A stretch of 12,607 nucleotides of DNA. It comes from Gammaproteobacteria bacterium (GTDB taxonomy: Bacteria > Pseudomonadota > Gammaproteobacteria > Enterobacterales > Psychrobiaceae). The stretch is taken from assembly GCA_013214885.1 (NCBI GenBank), contig JABSRS010000058.1, positions 1-12,607 of the forward strand. The letters run 5' to 3'. The position numbers were made by a program, and so were the translations under genes. Positions 1 to 6,810 of the stretch are shown piece by piece. The notes under the pieces are model-generated. The model made no database searches. It worked only from the letters and a program-made list of their open reading frames with translations, and was not told the DNA's origin. Within the stretch, counting starts at the first letter, position 1. Every line of letters begins with the position of its first letter.

Positions 1-111
1 TAACTCAGCCAGCATCAACTCGCTAAGCACATTGCGCCGTTGTGGCTGATTGAGGGTTAAGGTCAACACATTATTAGACAGATCACTGGTTAACTGTTGC
101 AACTCAAGCAT
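1..111 (-). CDS. Enoyl-CoA hydratase/isomerase (crotonase) family protein, N-terminus only
   Basis: A reading frame starts at ATG 111-109 on the minus strand and stays open for 37 codons to the window edge, so only the N-terminus is present. It begins MLELQQLTSDLSNNVLTLTL and continues NQPQRRNVLSELMLAEL. This matches the opening beta-strands of crotonase-fold enzymes, in which a hydrophobic 'LTLN-P' strand leads into an 'RN-L' motif (usually LNRPEKRNAL) that helps shape the CoA pocket. An AAGGG ribosome site lies about 8 bases upstream of the ATG. Crotonases act on CoA thioesters (hydration, isomerisation, dehalogenation or cleavage). The catalytic glutamates and oxyanion-hole residues lie outside the window, so the reaction cannot be assigned. 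The family call is fairly secure. It is transcribed divergently from the DUF4240 gene. Confidence 0.72.
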   Translation of the reverse strand, partial: MLELQQLTSDLSNNVLTLTLNQPQRRNVLSELMLAEL

Positions 112-194
112 ATTAGGACCCTTAATTAGTTATTCTATTGGTGATTAAAAAACATCCAGATTAGCAATGTTCAGTGGCAACTCTGTATTAGACA

Positions 195-223
195 TTGATA
201 GTAGAATGATAAATATTCATAAT
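195..223 (+). promoter_or_regulatory. Predicted sigma-70 promoter of the DUF4240 gene
   Basis: TTGATA at 195-200 (5 of 6 with the -35 consensus) is followed by a 17-base spacer and CATAAT at 218-223 (5 of 6 with the -10 consensus). Transcription would start near 230, leaving a leader of about 28 bases before the ATG at 258. It sits in the 146-base divergent intergenic region and points toward the DUF4240 gene. It was found by eye only. Confidence 0.5.
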
Positions 224-257
224 AGCCGCCATTGCTTTATACCAACACGAGAACCCC

Positions 258-767
258 ATGACTGATCTGCAATTTTGGCAACTAGTTACCGCACAGGATA
301 TGTTCGCTTCTTCCGATGAGCTAGCCGAACAACTCAAAGCGCGTCTAATGCCGCTCGACGATCAAACCCTTGCTGCTTTTGACAAATGTTTTAATTTAAA
401 GATGCGCGAAACCTATCGCTGGAATTTATGGGGCGCGGCCTACTTGATTGCGGGTTGTAACTCGGAATTTGGGTTTTCGGAATTTCGCTGTTGGTTAATA
501 TCGCGCGGTCAGGAAGTGTTTGAAACCACTATTGCCAACCCCGATAATCTCGCTGGCTGTGAGGTGATGTCTTTAAAAGACGGCAAAGCCTATCCGTATC
601 TTGATGAATACGACCTGATCGCTGGCCAAACCTACGAAGATCGAGTGGGTGAAGAGTTACCGTTTATGCCCTCGGGACAAGATCAACCTAAGGGTAAACG
701 CTTTAAAGACCGCCCTAAGTTTTTAAAGGCGGCCTATCCTAAGTTATTTAAGCAATATCGAACTTAA
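258..767 (+). CDS. DUF4240 domain protein
   Basis: This 169-residue soluble protein has no signal peptide or membrane segment. Recognisable DUF4240 features are an N-terminal FWQLV (residues 6-10), a central block around residues 53-66 (YRWNLWGAAYLIAG), then GFSEFRCWLISRGQEVFE (72-89) and ANPDNLA (93-99). In this family the tryptophan- and aromatic-rich core repeats as a helical domain. Its biochemical role is not established, so no function is assigned. The C-terminal ~25 residues are lysine-rich (PKGKRFKDRPKFLKAAYPK). The ribosome site is weak (ACGAGA before the ATG), but a good promoter lies upstream. It converges on the TonB receptor gene with only 6 bases between the stop codons and no obvious terminator. 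It could be a stand-alone housekeeping gene; nothing in the context suggests a partner. Confidence 0.8.
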   Translation: MTDLQFWQLVTAQDMFASSDELAEQLKARLMPLDDQTLAAFDKCFNLKMRETYRWNLWGAAYLIAGCNSEFGFSEFRCWLISRGQEVFETTIANPDNLAGCEVMSLKDGKAYPYLDEYDLIAGQTYEDRVGEELPFMPSGQDQPKGKRFKDRPKFLKAAYPKLFKQYRT

Positions 768-773
768 TCTCTA

Positions 774-2897
774 CTAAAAGCTCCAGCGCACCCCGGCTTT
801 AACACTAACGCCGGGTAACGGTGCTTGGTTTTTTAAGAAAGAGCTATGGACTCGCGCTTCCTGATCAAACACATTATTGACCTTCACAAAATAAATCAAT
901 TCGCTATCCTGTAATTCAAGATGCTTATATATGCTGAAGTCCACTAGGGTATAGCTCGCCGTAGACTCCTCATTTATCGCCGTTTTATCTTGTTTGGTAT
1001 AGTGACTGACCATCACATTGCCATGCCACTCGTTAAGCTCGACACTAAGTTGACTGGCAATTCTTAATGGTGGGATCCGTGGTAGGTTTTCACCACTGAT
1101 TAATTTAATCCGCGAGTAATCGACAAAACTACTTAAGGTCCAGTTGTCATTAATGAAGTAGCTATGTTGGATCTCTCCACCATAGAGTCGGACATCGTCT
1201 TGAATATACTGATAAATCGGCAAATCAGCCTTAGCTAAGCCAGTCTGACTTTGATAAGAGAAATTATTGACTCGCGAGTAATACATCGACACTGCCAACA
1301 CCGAATCTTCGCCTTGATAACGCCAACTAACATCTACTGCATTGGCATCTTCAGTCTGTGGCTTAGTGGCTTGATCACTGGTCGGATTAAAGTAAATTCC
1401 AATATCAAACGAGCTAGTACCGAGATGCTCACCATTGGCATAGATTTCATTGGCACTTAATGCCCGTTGACTATGACTTAAATTAAGCAGCAGCTGTTGC
1501 TGCTCATTGAGTTGCCAACTACCACCAAGACTGGCACTAATCGGGGTAAACTCAATCGATGCGTCGCCAAAACTGGCGTCCAAATCGGGGGTCATAGTGA
1601 CTCGTTCGATCCGGGCACCAAACTGTATTTCGAGCTGATCAAACTGACGCTTTTGGGTCGCAAATAGCGCTAAATCTTTGCTTTTAGTCGGCGCGGTAAT
1701 CGCCTCTTCCCCGACGGGCGAAAAGTCTGAATAGAGATAATGAGTGCCAACAATCCCCTGCCAACCGTCAAGCCATTGATGTTGCAACTCAAGCTTAAAC
1801 TCGGTGCTATCATTGGTGATCTGGGTAGCAACACCCTCTCCCTCGATCTCTTGTAACTGATAGTTAGTATGAGCCGCTTTAAGGGTTAGCTTGTCAACGT
1901 TAGCGAATGGCTGCTGCCAACTCGCTTGTAATTGATAGCGGTCCTGTTGCGCCTTAATAAATGGCAGTACTTGATGTTCTTCATGCTCGTCATGTTCTTC
2001 ATGTTCTTCATGTTCTTCATGTTCTTCATGTTCTTCATGTTCTTCGTGTTCTTCGTGTTCTTCATGCTCAGCATGACCAATCAGCCCATATTCAGAGTCA
2101 ATTCGGCCGTAAGCGAACCCCACCATAAAACCATCATCGATAAAACTGGTGCCTAAGGTAAAGCCTGAACTTTTACCCTGACTGTTAACAATTTTGCCAC
2201 TGACCGCGTCGTCATGATGTTCTTCATGATCTTCTTCATGATGTTCTTCTTCATGTATCTCAAGTTCTGCCGCGCCAGGAATTCGCGTTTCGTTGGCGTC
2301 GCGCCAAAAACCATCAAGATGAACCGAGACATTGCCCTGACCCGCTTCGAGCACAACTGAGGTAGTTTTCTGATCTGAGCCCGCATTAAAGCTGGCACTG
2401 ATATCACCAGAGAATTGTTCAACTTTAGTCAATGGAATGCGATTATCGATGACATTAATCACCCCACCAATCGCGCCACTGCCATGGAGCAGTGTGGCTG
2501 CGCCGCGTAATATTTCAATTTGAGTTGCGGTTGATGACTCACCAGTAACCTGATGATCAGGACCGCTGCGCGAAGCATCACCTCCGTCAAGACCGTTCTG
2601 CATCACCTTAACCCGTGGGCCATCTAAGCCTCGGATCACAGGGCTCGATGCCGATGGTCCAAAATAACTGGCATGAATACCTGGCAAATTTTTGAGTGTT
2701 TCACCAAGGCTACTCGATTCAAGTAAGTCAAGTTGCTCACGCTCAATCAAGGTCGATGGCATTAACGAATCGAGATCACTGCGCAGTAAATGGCGATGCC
2801 CTTTGACCTCAATAACTTCCGTTGACTTTGACTCCTGTGCCGACACAGACATTGCGCTGGCTAACGCTAATAAAACAACCGATTTTCTAAATAACAT
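774..2897 (-). CDS. znuD: TonB-dependent outer-membrane receptor, ZnuD-like, probable zinc importer
   Basis: This 707-residue protein imports a metal, most likely Zn2+, across the outer membrane using TonB energy. The start is ATG 2897-2895, preceded by GGAG five bases away. A longer frame back to 2954 would run through the operator palindromes and lacks a ribosome site. Residues 1-20 form a signal peptide (cleavage after SVSA). TEVIEVKG (about 26-33) is the likely TonB box. The plug follows, with SLGETLKNLPGI, SSPVIRG, RVKVMQNG, QIEILRG and GAIGGVINV (about 63-150), then a beta-barrel ending in the usual terminal Phe (GVRWSF). Two metal-ligand tracts lie in predicted extracellular loops: residues 215-230 (six His among Glu/Asp) and 275-308 (12 His, one every third residue). 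These tracts, the ZnuD-like plug and the Zur-like sites upstream together support zinc. Cobalt, nickel or a metallophore cannot be excluded. It is convergent with the DUF4240 gene and divergent from selD. Confidence 0.85.
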   Translation of the reverse strand: MLFRKSVVLLALASAMSVSAQESKSTEVIEVKGHRHLLRSDLDSLMPSTLIEREQLDLLESSSLGETLKNLPGIHASYFGPSASSPVIRGLDGPRVKVMQNGLDGGDASRSGPDHQVTGESSTATQIEILRGAATLLHGSGAIGGVINVIDNRIPLTKVEQFSGDISASFNAGSDQKTTSVVLEAGQGNVSVHLDGFWRDANETRIPGAAELEIHEEEHHEEDHEEHHDDAVSGKIVNSQGKSSGFTLGTSFIDDGFMVGFAYGRIDSEYGLIGHAEHEEHEEHEEHEEHEEHEEHEEHEEHDEHEEHQVLPFIKAQQDRYQLQASWQQPFANVDKLTLKAAHTNYQLQEIEGEGVATQITNDSTEFKLELQHQWLDGWQGIVGTHYLYSDFSPVGEEAITAPTKSKDLALFATQKRQFDQLEIQFGARIERVTMTPDLDASFGDASIEFTPISASLGGSWQLNEQQQLLLNLSHSQRALSANEIYANGEHLGTSSFDIGIYFNPTSDQATKPQTEDANAVDVSWRYQGEDSVLAVSMYYSRVNNFSYQSQTGLAKADLPIYQYIQDDVRLYGGEIQHSYFINDNWTLSSFVDYSRIKLISGENLPRIPPLRIASQLSVELNEWHGNVMVSHYTKQDKTAINEESTASYTLVDFSIYKHLELQDSELIYFVKVNNVFDQEARVHSSFLKNQAPLPGVSVKAGVRWSF
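1974..2075 (-). repeat. 9-bp tandem repeat encoding a (Glu-Glu-His)n metal-binding tract
   Basis: This 102-base in-frame array inside the receptor gene is built from 9-base units (GAAGAACAT on the coding strand). It encodes His, then AEH, eight EEH, DEH and EEH: 34 residues with 12 histidines spaced three apart. The central units (about 1992-2045) are nearly identical at the DNA level. Two units near the N-terminal side use CAC instead of CAT, and the outer units carry Asp or Ala substitutions. Every unit is a multiple of three bases, so slippage would change tract length without shifting frame. Confidence 0.95.
2208..2255 (-). repeat. Second His/Glu/Asp-rich tract in the receptor
   Basis: This 48-base segment encodes HEEEHHEEDHEEHHDD (receptor residues 215-230), another acidic, histidine-rich loop about 45 residues before the main EEH array. 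It is less regular at the DNA level than the main array. A role in capturing zinc at the cell surface is inferred from analogy with His-rich loops in ZnuD-type receptors. Confidence 0.85.
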
Positions 2898-2913
2898 ATT
2901 AACTCCACGGAAT

Positions 2914-2926
2914 GTTACAATATAAC
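2914..2926. promoter_or_regulatory. Zur-like operator, receptor-proximal copy
   Basis: GTTACAATATAAC fits the GTTAT-N3-ATAAC architecture of gammaproteobacterial Zur boxes with one mismatch (C for T). It lies 17 bases upstream of the receptor ATG, in the 5' leader or core promoter. Zur with zinc bound would repress transcription here. The sequence match is by eye, and the assignment to Zur rather than another Fur-family regulator is inferred from the consensus and the gene product. Confidence 0.6.
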
Positions 2927-2934
2927 AACTTGAG

Positions 2935-2952
2935 GTTATGTTATAACATAAC
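2935..2952. promoter_or_regulatory. Perfect 18-bp palindrome holding two overlapping Zur-like operators
   Basis: GTTATGTTATAACATAAC is identical to its own reverse complement. It contains two exact GTTAT-N3-ATAAC elements, at 2935-2947 and 2940-2952, offset by 5 bases. With the copy at 2914-2926 this makes three Zur-like elements in 39 bases. On the minus strand TTGCAT lies just upstream and TAACAT within the palindrome follows at 17 bases, so bound repressor would overlap the receptor promoter. An effect on the divergent selD gene is possible but less likely, because its start is 80 bases away. Confidence 0.68.
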
Positions 2953-3031
2953 ATTTATTCATGCAATAAGTTATTTAGTCCTGAGCCACATTGCGTTAAA
3001 ATCACTGCCAAGATAATTAATGAAGAATACT

Positions 3032-4075
3032 ATGACTCAGCCAATTAAATTAACCCAATACAGTCACGGCGCAGGTTGCGGCTGTAAAATATCACCGAAA
3101 GTGCTCGATACCATCCTCAAAACTCAAATTGCCACTTTTGATGATCCCAATTTAATTGTTGGTAATCATAGTAAAGACGATGCAGCGGTAGTCGATATCG
3201 GTAACGGCACGGGGATTATCAGTACCACCGATTTCTTTATGCCAATCGTTGACGACCCTTTTACCTTTGGCCGCATTGCCGCAACTAATGCGATCAGTGA
3301 TATCTATGCCATGGGCGGCACGCCAATTACCGCCATTGCGATTCTTGGTTGGCCAATCAATTTATTGGCTCCAGAAGTTGCCCAGCAAGTGATTGATGGT
3401 GGTCGCTCGGTGTGTCACGAGGCGGGTATCAGTTTGGCTGGCGGTCATAGCATCGATAGCCCAGAACCCATTTTCGGCTTGGCGGTGACGGGAATTATTC
3501 CGCTTGATAAGCTCAAGCAAAACAACACCGCTACTGCGGGTTGTCAGCTTTATCTCACGAAGCCATTAGGGATCGGCATCTTGACTACCGCCCAAAAGCA
3601 GCAAAAATTAAGCGAACAGCACCAAAATATCGCGATTGATGCGATGTGCAAACTCAATAAGATTGGCGCCGAACTGTCGCAAATTGTAGGCGTCGAGGCA
3701 TTAACCGATGTCACAGGCTTTGGGTTAGTGGGGCATTTAAGTGAAATTTGTTTGGGTAGCGGAGTGAAAGCTCAAGTTAATTTCTCACAATTACCGCTGC
3801 TTGACCAAGTTGAAAACTATCGTAATCAAGGTTGCATCCCAGGTGGCACTCACCGCAACTATGAAAGTTACCAACATCTCATTAATGAGATTAGCGAGCA
3901 GCAAAAACACATTGTGTGCGATCCACAAACCAGCGGTGGTTTACTCGTTGCAGTACAACCACAAAGTGCTCAAGCGGTGGCAGAGCTATTAGCCGCAGCA
4001 GGGCTGCACGCTCAACCGATTGGACAACTGGTTGCTAACGATCAACAAAGTGCCGTAGTAGAGATCAGCGAATGA
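3032..4075 (+). CDS. selD: Selenide, water dikinase (selenophosphate synthetase)
   Basis: SelD converts selenide, ATP and water to selenophosphate, AMP and phosphate, giving the selenium donor for selenoprotein and seleno-tRNA synthesis. It is cytosolic. From ATG 3032 the product is 347 residues, the E. coli length, and aligns with E. coli SelD one residue short at the N-terminus. An in-frame ATG at 3020 would add four residues and has a poorer ribosome site. The glycine-rich catalytic loop HGAGCGCK has Cys16 and Lys19, equivalent to E. coli Cys17 and Lys20. The reactive residue is an ordinary TGC cysteine, not selenocysteine. Other family marks are [29 protein letters not shown] and [10 protein letters not shown]. 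It overlaps mnmH by 4 bases (ATGA), so the two are co-transcribed and probably translationally coupled. No selA, selB or selC is visible in the window. Confidence 0.97.
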   Translation: MTQPIKLTQYSHGAGCGCKISPKVLDTILKTQIATFDDPNLIVGNHSKDDAAVVDIGNGTGIISTTDFFMPIVDDPFTFGRIAATNAISDIYAMGGTPITAIAILGWPINLLAPEVAQQVIDGGRSVCHEAGISLAGGHSIDSPEPIFGLAVTGIIPLDKLKQNNTATAGCQLYLTKPLGIGILTTAQKQQKLSEQHQNIAIDAMCKLNKIGAELSQIVGVEALTDVTGFGLVGHLSEICLGSGVKAQVNFSQLPLLDQVENYRNQGCIPGGTHRNYESYQHLINEISEQQKHIVCDPQTSGGLLVAVQPQSAQAVAELLAAAGLHAQPIGQLVANDQQSAVVEISE

Positions 4076-5184
4076 GTGACCAATTACCGTTAATTACCGC
4101 CGCCGATTTTAAACAATTATTACTGTCCAATGTCCCGATGATGGATATGCGAGCTCCGCTCGAATTCACCAAAGGTGCTTTCCCAAATACCACCAGCTTG
4201 CCCTTAATGACCGATCGTGAGCGCCAGAAGATTGGTACTAGCTACAAGCGTGACGGCAAAGAAGCCGCTATCGCGTTAGGTCATCAGTTGGTTCGGGGTA
4301 AAATAAAACAGCAACGGATGGCGTTGTGGCTTGAGTTTGCGGCGCAACACCCTGACGGGGTTTTATATTGTTTTCGTGGCGGCTTGCGCTCGCAAACCGT
4401 TCAGCAATGGCTCAATGAAGCAGGTGTCGTGGTGCCGCGTATTGAGGGTGGCTACAAGGCATTACGCCAGTTTTTAATTAGCGAATTAGAGCGCTTAACT
4501 GAAAAATTACACTTTGTGATCCTCGCTGGCCACACTGGCAGTGCTAAAACCGTGGTGATTTCACAGCTTAGCAATGCGATCGATCTCGAAGGATTAGCTA
4601 ATCACCGTGGTTCTAGTTTTGGTCGCCAAATCACCCCACAACCGAGCCAAATTGATTTTGAAAATAATCTGATTATCGCGATGATGCGCGCAGAACAAGC
4701 GGGTCACACCACCATAGTTTTAGAAGACGAAAGCTTTTTAATTGGTCGCTGCGCAATGCCGCATTGTTTCCACGAAAAGGTCAAACAAGCACCTGTGGTG
4801 GTGATGCAAAAAACCTTACAGCAACGCCAAGCACAGATCCATTACGAGTATGTCTCGGCGCAACTGATCAATTTCATCGCTGCTATTGGTGAAGATGATG
4901 CGTTTTCTGCTTTTAGTGAGTTTTTGTTGACGAGTCTAACCAAGATAAAAAAACGTCTTGGCGATGTCCGCTACCACGAACTAACCCGTTTGATGACCCA
5001 AGCCTTAGCCACCCATAAAAATAGCAGTGACGACCAAGAGCATTACCAATGGATCGCACCATTGCTTGAGTGGTATTACGATCCAATGTACAGCTACCAA
5101 ATCGAACAAAAGCAACGACGGGTAATTTTTGAAGGTGATGAAACTGATGCAGTGACGTTCTTAGCCGATTATTCCGTCCGTTAG
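4072..5184 (+). CDS. mnmH: tRNA 2-selenouridine synthase
   Basis: MnmH (also called SelU or YbbB) replaces the sulfur of 2-thiouridine at the wobble position (U34) of certain tRNAs with selenium from SelD. It works through a geranylated intermediate. The 370-residue product matches the family length (E. coli 364). An N-terminal rhodanese domain occupies about residues 1-130, with catalytic Cys100 in [12 protein letters not shown]-loop domain follows, with Walker A-like GHTGSAKT at 153-160 and the family signature [14 protein letters not shown] at 171-184. The start ATG overlaps the selD stop, and the pairing with selD is common and functionally coherent. The Walker A loop has Ala where Gly is usual before Lys (SAKT), a mild variation that I would not read as loss of function. 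Confidence 0.96.
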   Translation: MSDQLPLITAADFKQLLLSNVPMMDMRAPLEFTKGAFPNTTSLPLMTDRERQKIGTSYKRDGKEAAIALGHQLVRGKIKQQRMALWLEFAAQHPDGVLYCFRGGLRSQTVQQWLNEAGVVVPRIEGGYKALRQFLISELERLTEKLHFVILAGHTGSAKTVVISQLSNAIDLEGLANHRGSSFGRQITPQPSQIDFENNLIIAMMRAEQAGHTTIVLEDESFLIGRCAMPHCFHEKVKQAPVVVMQKTLQQRQAQIHYEYVSAQLINFIAAIGEDDAFSAFSEFLLTSLTKIKKRLGDVRYHELTRLMTQALATHKNSSDDQEHYQWIAPLLEWYYDPMYSYQIEQKQRRVIFEGDETDAVTFLADYSVR

Positions 5185-5229
5185 CTCTAAAATTGATAAC
5201 TTTATCTTTTGTGCAATGTGTATTTTTTA

Positions 5230-5258
5230 GTTAAAAGATTTATACTTAATCTTTTAAC
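5230..5258. repeat. 11-bp perfect inverted repeat upstream of the SPFH gene
   Basis: GTTAAAAGATT at 5230-5240 and AATCTTTTAAC at 5248-5258 are exact reverse complements separated by a 7-base loop, TATACTT. The loop contains TATACT, a good -10 match, although no convincing -35 lies 16-18 bases upstream. The stem is AT-rich and has no following T-run, so it is a poor intrinsic terminator for mnmH. It could be an operator around the SPFH promoter or a leader hairpin. It ends 28 bases before the SPFH start codon. Confidence 0.7.
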
Positions 5259-5286
5259 CTTAAAATACCACAAGCAGGGAGCTACT

Positions 5287-6681
5287 ATGACCAGTGCAAC
5301 ACCATCTGAGTCTTCATCGTCCATTAAAAAAATATCACGACCGAGTTCGGGCATCATAAAAAAAACTATTTTCTTCACGGTTGTCGCTGGTTCAATTGCA
5401 GTATTATTATCAAAATCATTTTTCTATGCCGAGCCTGGTTATATTTATCATGTCAGAACTTTTTCGGGCAGCGAGGAAGTGATTACCGACATTGGCTATA
5501 AATTTTACCCATTTGGTCGCTATAATGCATGGAAACGCGCGATGACAGTTCAGTCTGAAATCGGTGCCAGTGGCAACGCCATTCGTGCTGAAAAAGATTC
5601 TAATAATTCATCGGCTAATCTACCACCATTGAGTATTATGTTTCTCGATCAGGTCGATGCCCATGCAGAGGCAACTGTACGATTTTCCATTCCGTCCGAT
5701 CCTGAATCATTCTTAAAACTGGCTCATGAGTATCGCTCACCAGAGAATTTACTTCGTACTTCATTAATGCCGTCATTCAAAGAAACACTGCAAGCAAACG
5801 CCTCTTTAATGACAGCCGAAGAGTATTATGCTGGTGGCCGTACCGAATTTAATGCCGAGTTTGAAAAGCAAATGAACGGTGGGATCTTTTTGGTAAAACG
5901 CGAAGAAATCCGTGTACCATCATATAACAAAGCCAAGTCGTCAGCCAATGCAGCCCTAGGTACCGACCAACAAGAATATGGTGATAATGTCAAAACCATC
6001 TTTGTAGTGCGTAAGGTCCTAGATAAAAACGGCATCCCCAAGCGTAAAAGACAACGTTTCTTGGACTTTGGGATCACCGTTGTCTCAGCATTAATTACCG
6101 ACATGCGACCAAACACCAAATTTATTCAACGAATGCAGCTTAAACAACAAGCATCGGCGGATCGCGCAATCGCCCGTGAGCAACGGGTACAGGAAGAAGA
6201 GCAACGCTTACTAGTGATAGCTAGGGGCGAGCGTGAAGTTGCCGAGCGCCAAGCGATGGCTAAAGTCGATCAAATTCAAAAAACCACGGAAGCACAGACC
6301 GACAAGCAACTAGCGATAACCCATGCCGAAAAAGTAAAAGCCGAGGCGGAAATTTCTAAAGAAACCGCACAAATTAACTTTGAAAAAGCCAAATACGAAG
6401 CCCAAACAATTCGTACCTTAGCTGAAGCAGAGGCTTATAAAAAGAAAGTAATTCTCAATGCCGATAACGCGCTAGCACAAAAACTTGAGGCCGAAATAGA
6501 AATCCAGAAACTGTGGGCCCAAGCCTTTGCGACTCGAAAAGTGCCGACGACTGTTTTTGGTGGTGGACAATCAGGTGCACCAGTTGGTAGCGATGGCGAG
6601 GTCAAAGCCTTCATGCAAATGCTCACCCTCGATGCCGCTAAACGCTTAAATTACGACCGAAATATGGGCGAAGGTAAATAG
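5287..6681 (+). CDS. Membrane-anchored SPFH/band 7 domain protein
   Basis: This 464-residue protein starts at ATG 5287, chosen because AGGGAG lies five bases upstream. An upstream in-frame ATG at 5209 would run through the inverted repeat and lacks a ribosome site. A Ser-rich cytosolic tail (1-25) leads into one membrane helix at about 27-45 (IFFTVVAGSIAVLL). An SPFH (stomatin/prohibitin/flotillin) domain follows, beginning near AEPGYIYHVRTF and running to about residue 300. A long charged Ala/Glu/Lys/Gln-rich coiled coil covers about 300-415. The C-terminus (KAFMQMLTLDAAKRLNYD) is short and conserved-looking. Family members form large ring assemblies on membranes, often binding proteases or organising microdomains. 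No NfeD-type partner, HflK/C pairing or protease is adjacent, so the partner is unknown. It has 102- and 129-base gaps on either side and is probably its own transcription unit. Confidence 0.85.
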   Translation: MTSATPSESSSSIKKISRPSSGIIKKTIFFTVVAGSIAVLLSKSFFYAEPGYIYHVRTFSGSEEVITDIGYKFYPFGRYNAWKRAMTVQSEIGASGNAIRAEKDSNNSSANLPPLSIMFLDQVDAHAEATVRFSIPSDPESFLKLAHEYRSPENLLRTSLMPSFKETLQANASLMTAEEYYAGGRTEFNAEFEKQMNGGIFLVKREEIRVPSYNKAKSSANAALGTDQQEYGDNVKTIFVVRKVLDKNGIPKRKRQRFLDFGITVVSALITDMRPNTKFIQRMQLKQQASADRAIAREQRVQEEEQRLLVIARGEREVAERQAMAKVDQIQKTTEAQTDKQLAITHAEKVKAEAEISKETAQINFEKAKYEAQTIRTLAEAEAYKKKVILNADNALAQKLEAEIEIQKLWAQAFATRKVPTTVFGGGQSGAPVGSDGEVKAFMQMLTLDAAKRLNYDRNMGEGK

Positions 6682-6810
6682 CGATAACTAATAGACACAA
6701 TTATCACAACAGCTCTAAAATCATTAGTCGTAGTTTTTGATTGATAACATGGCACTTATAACCAACTCAGGGTAGTATTTGGAGCAATTATAAAAATTTG
6801 AGAAGGATAA

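Noticed and set aside
205..223. Fur box-like AT-rich sequence upstream of the DUF4240 gene
   Set aside because: ATGATAAATATTCAT only loosely resembles the Fur consensus and overlaps a plain -10 element; nothing in the gene suggests iron control.
1974..2075. Possible CRISPR array or minisatellite of independent function
   Set aside because: Units are 9 bases with no spacers and lie in frame within a long coding sequence, so it is a coding tandem repeat.
1886..2156. Small frames on both strands rich in Met-Phe or Met-Lys-Asn repeats
   Set aside because: They are out-of-frame readings of the 9-bp array in the receptor gene, with no ribosome sites and no independent support.
2898..2954. Extended N-terminus of the receptor starting at 2954
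   Set aside because: It would precede the signal peptide with 19 unrelated residues and overlap the operator palindromes; the ATG at 2897 has a good ribosome site and begins a canonical signal peptide.
5209..5286. Extended N-terminus of the SPFH protein starting at 5209
   Set aside because: No ribosome site, and it translates the AT-rich inverted repeat; ATG 5287 has AGGGAG at proper spacing.
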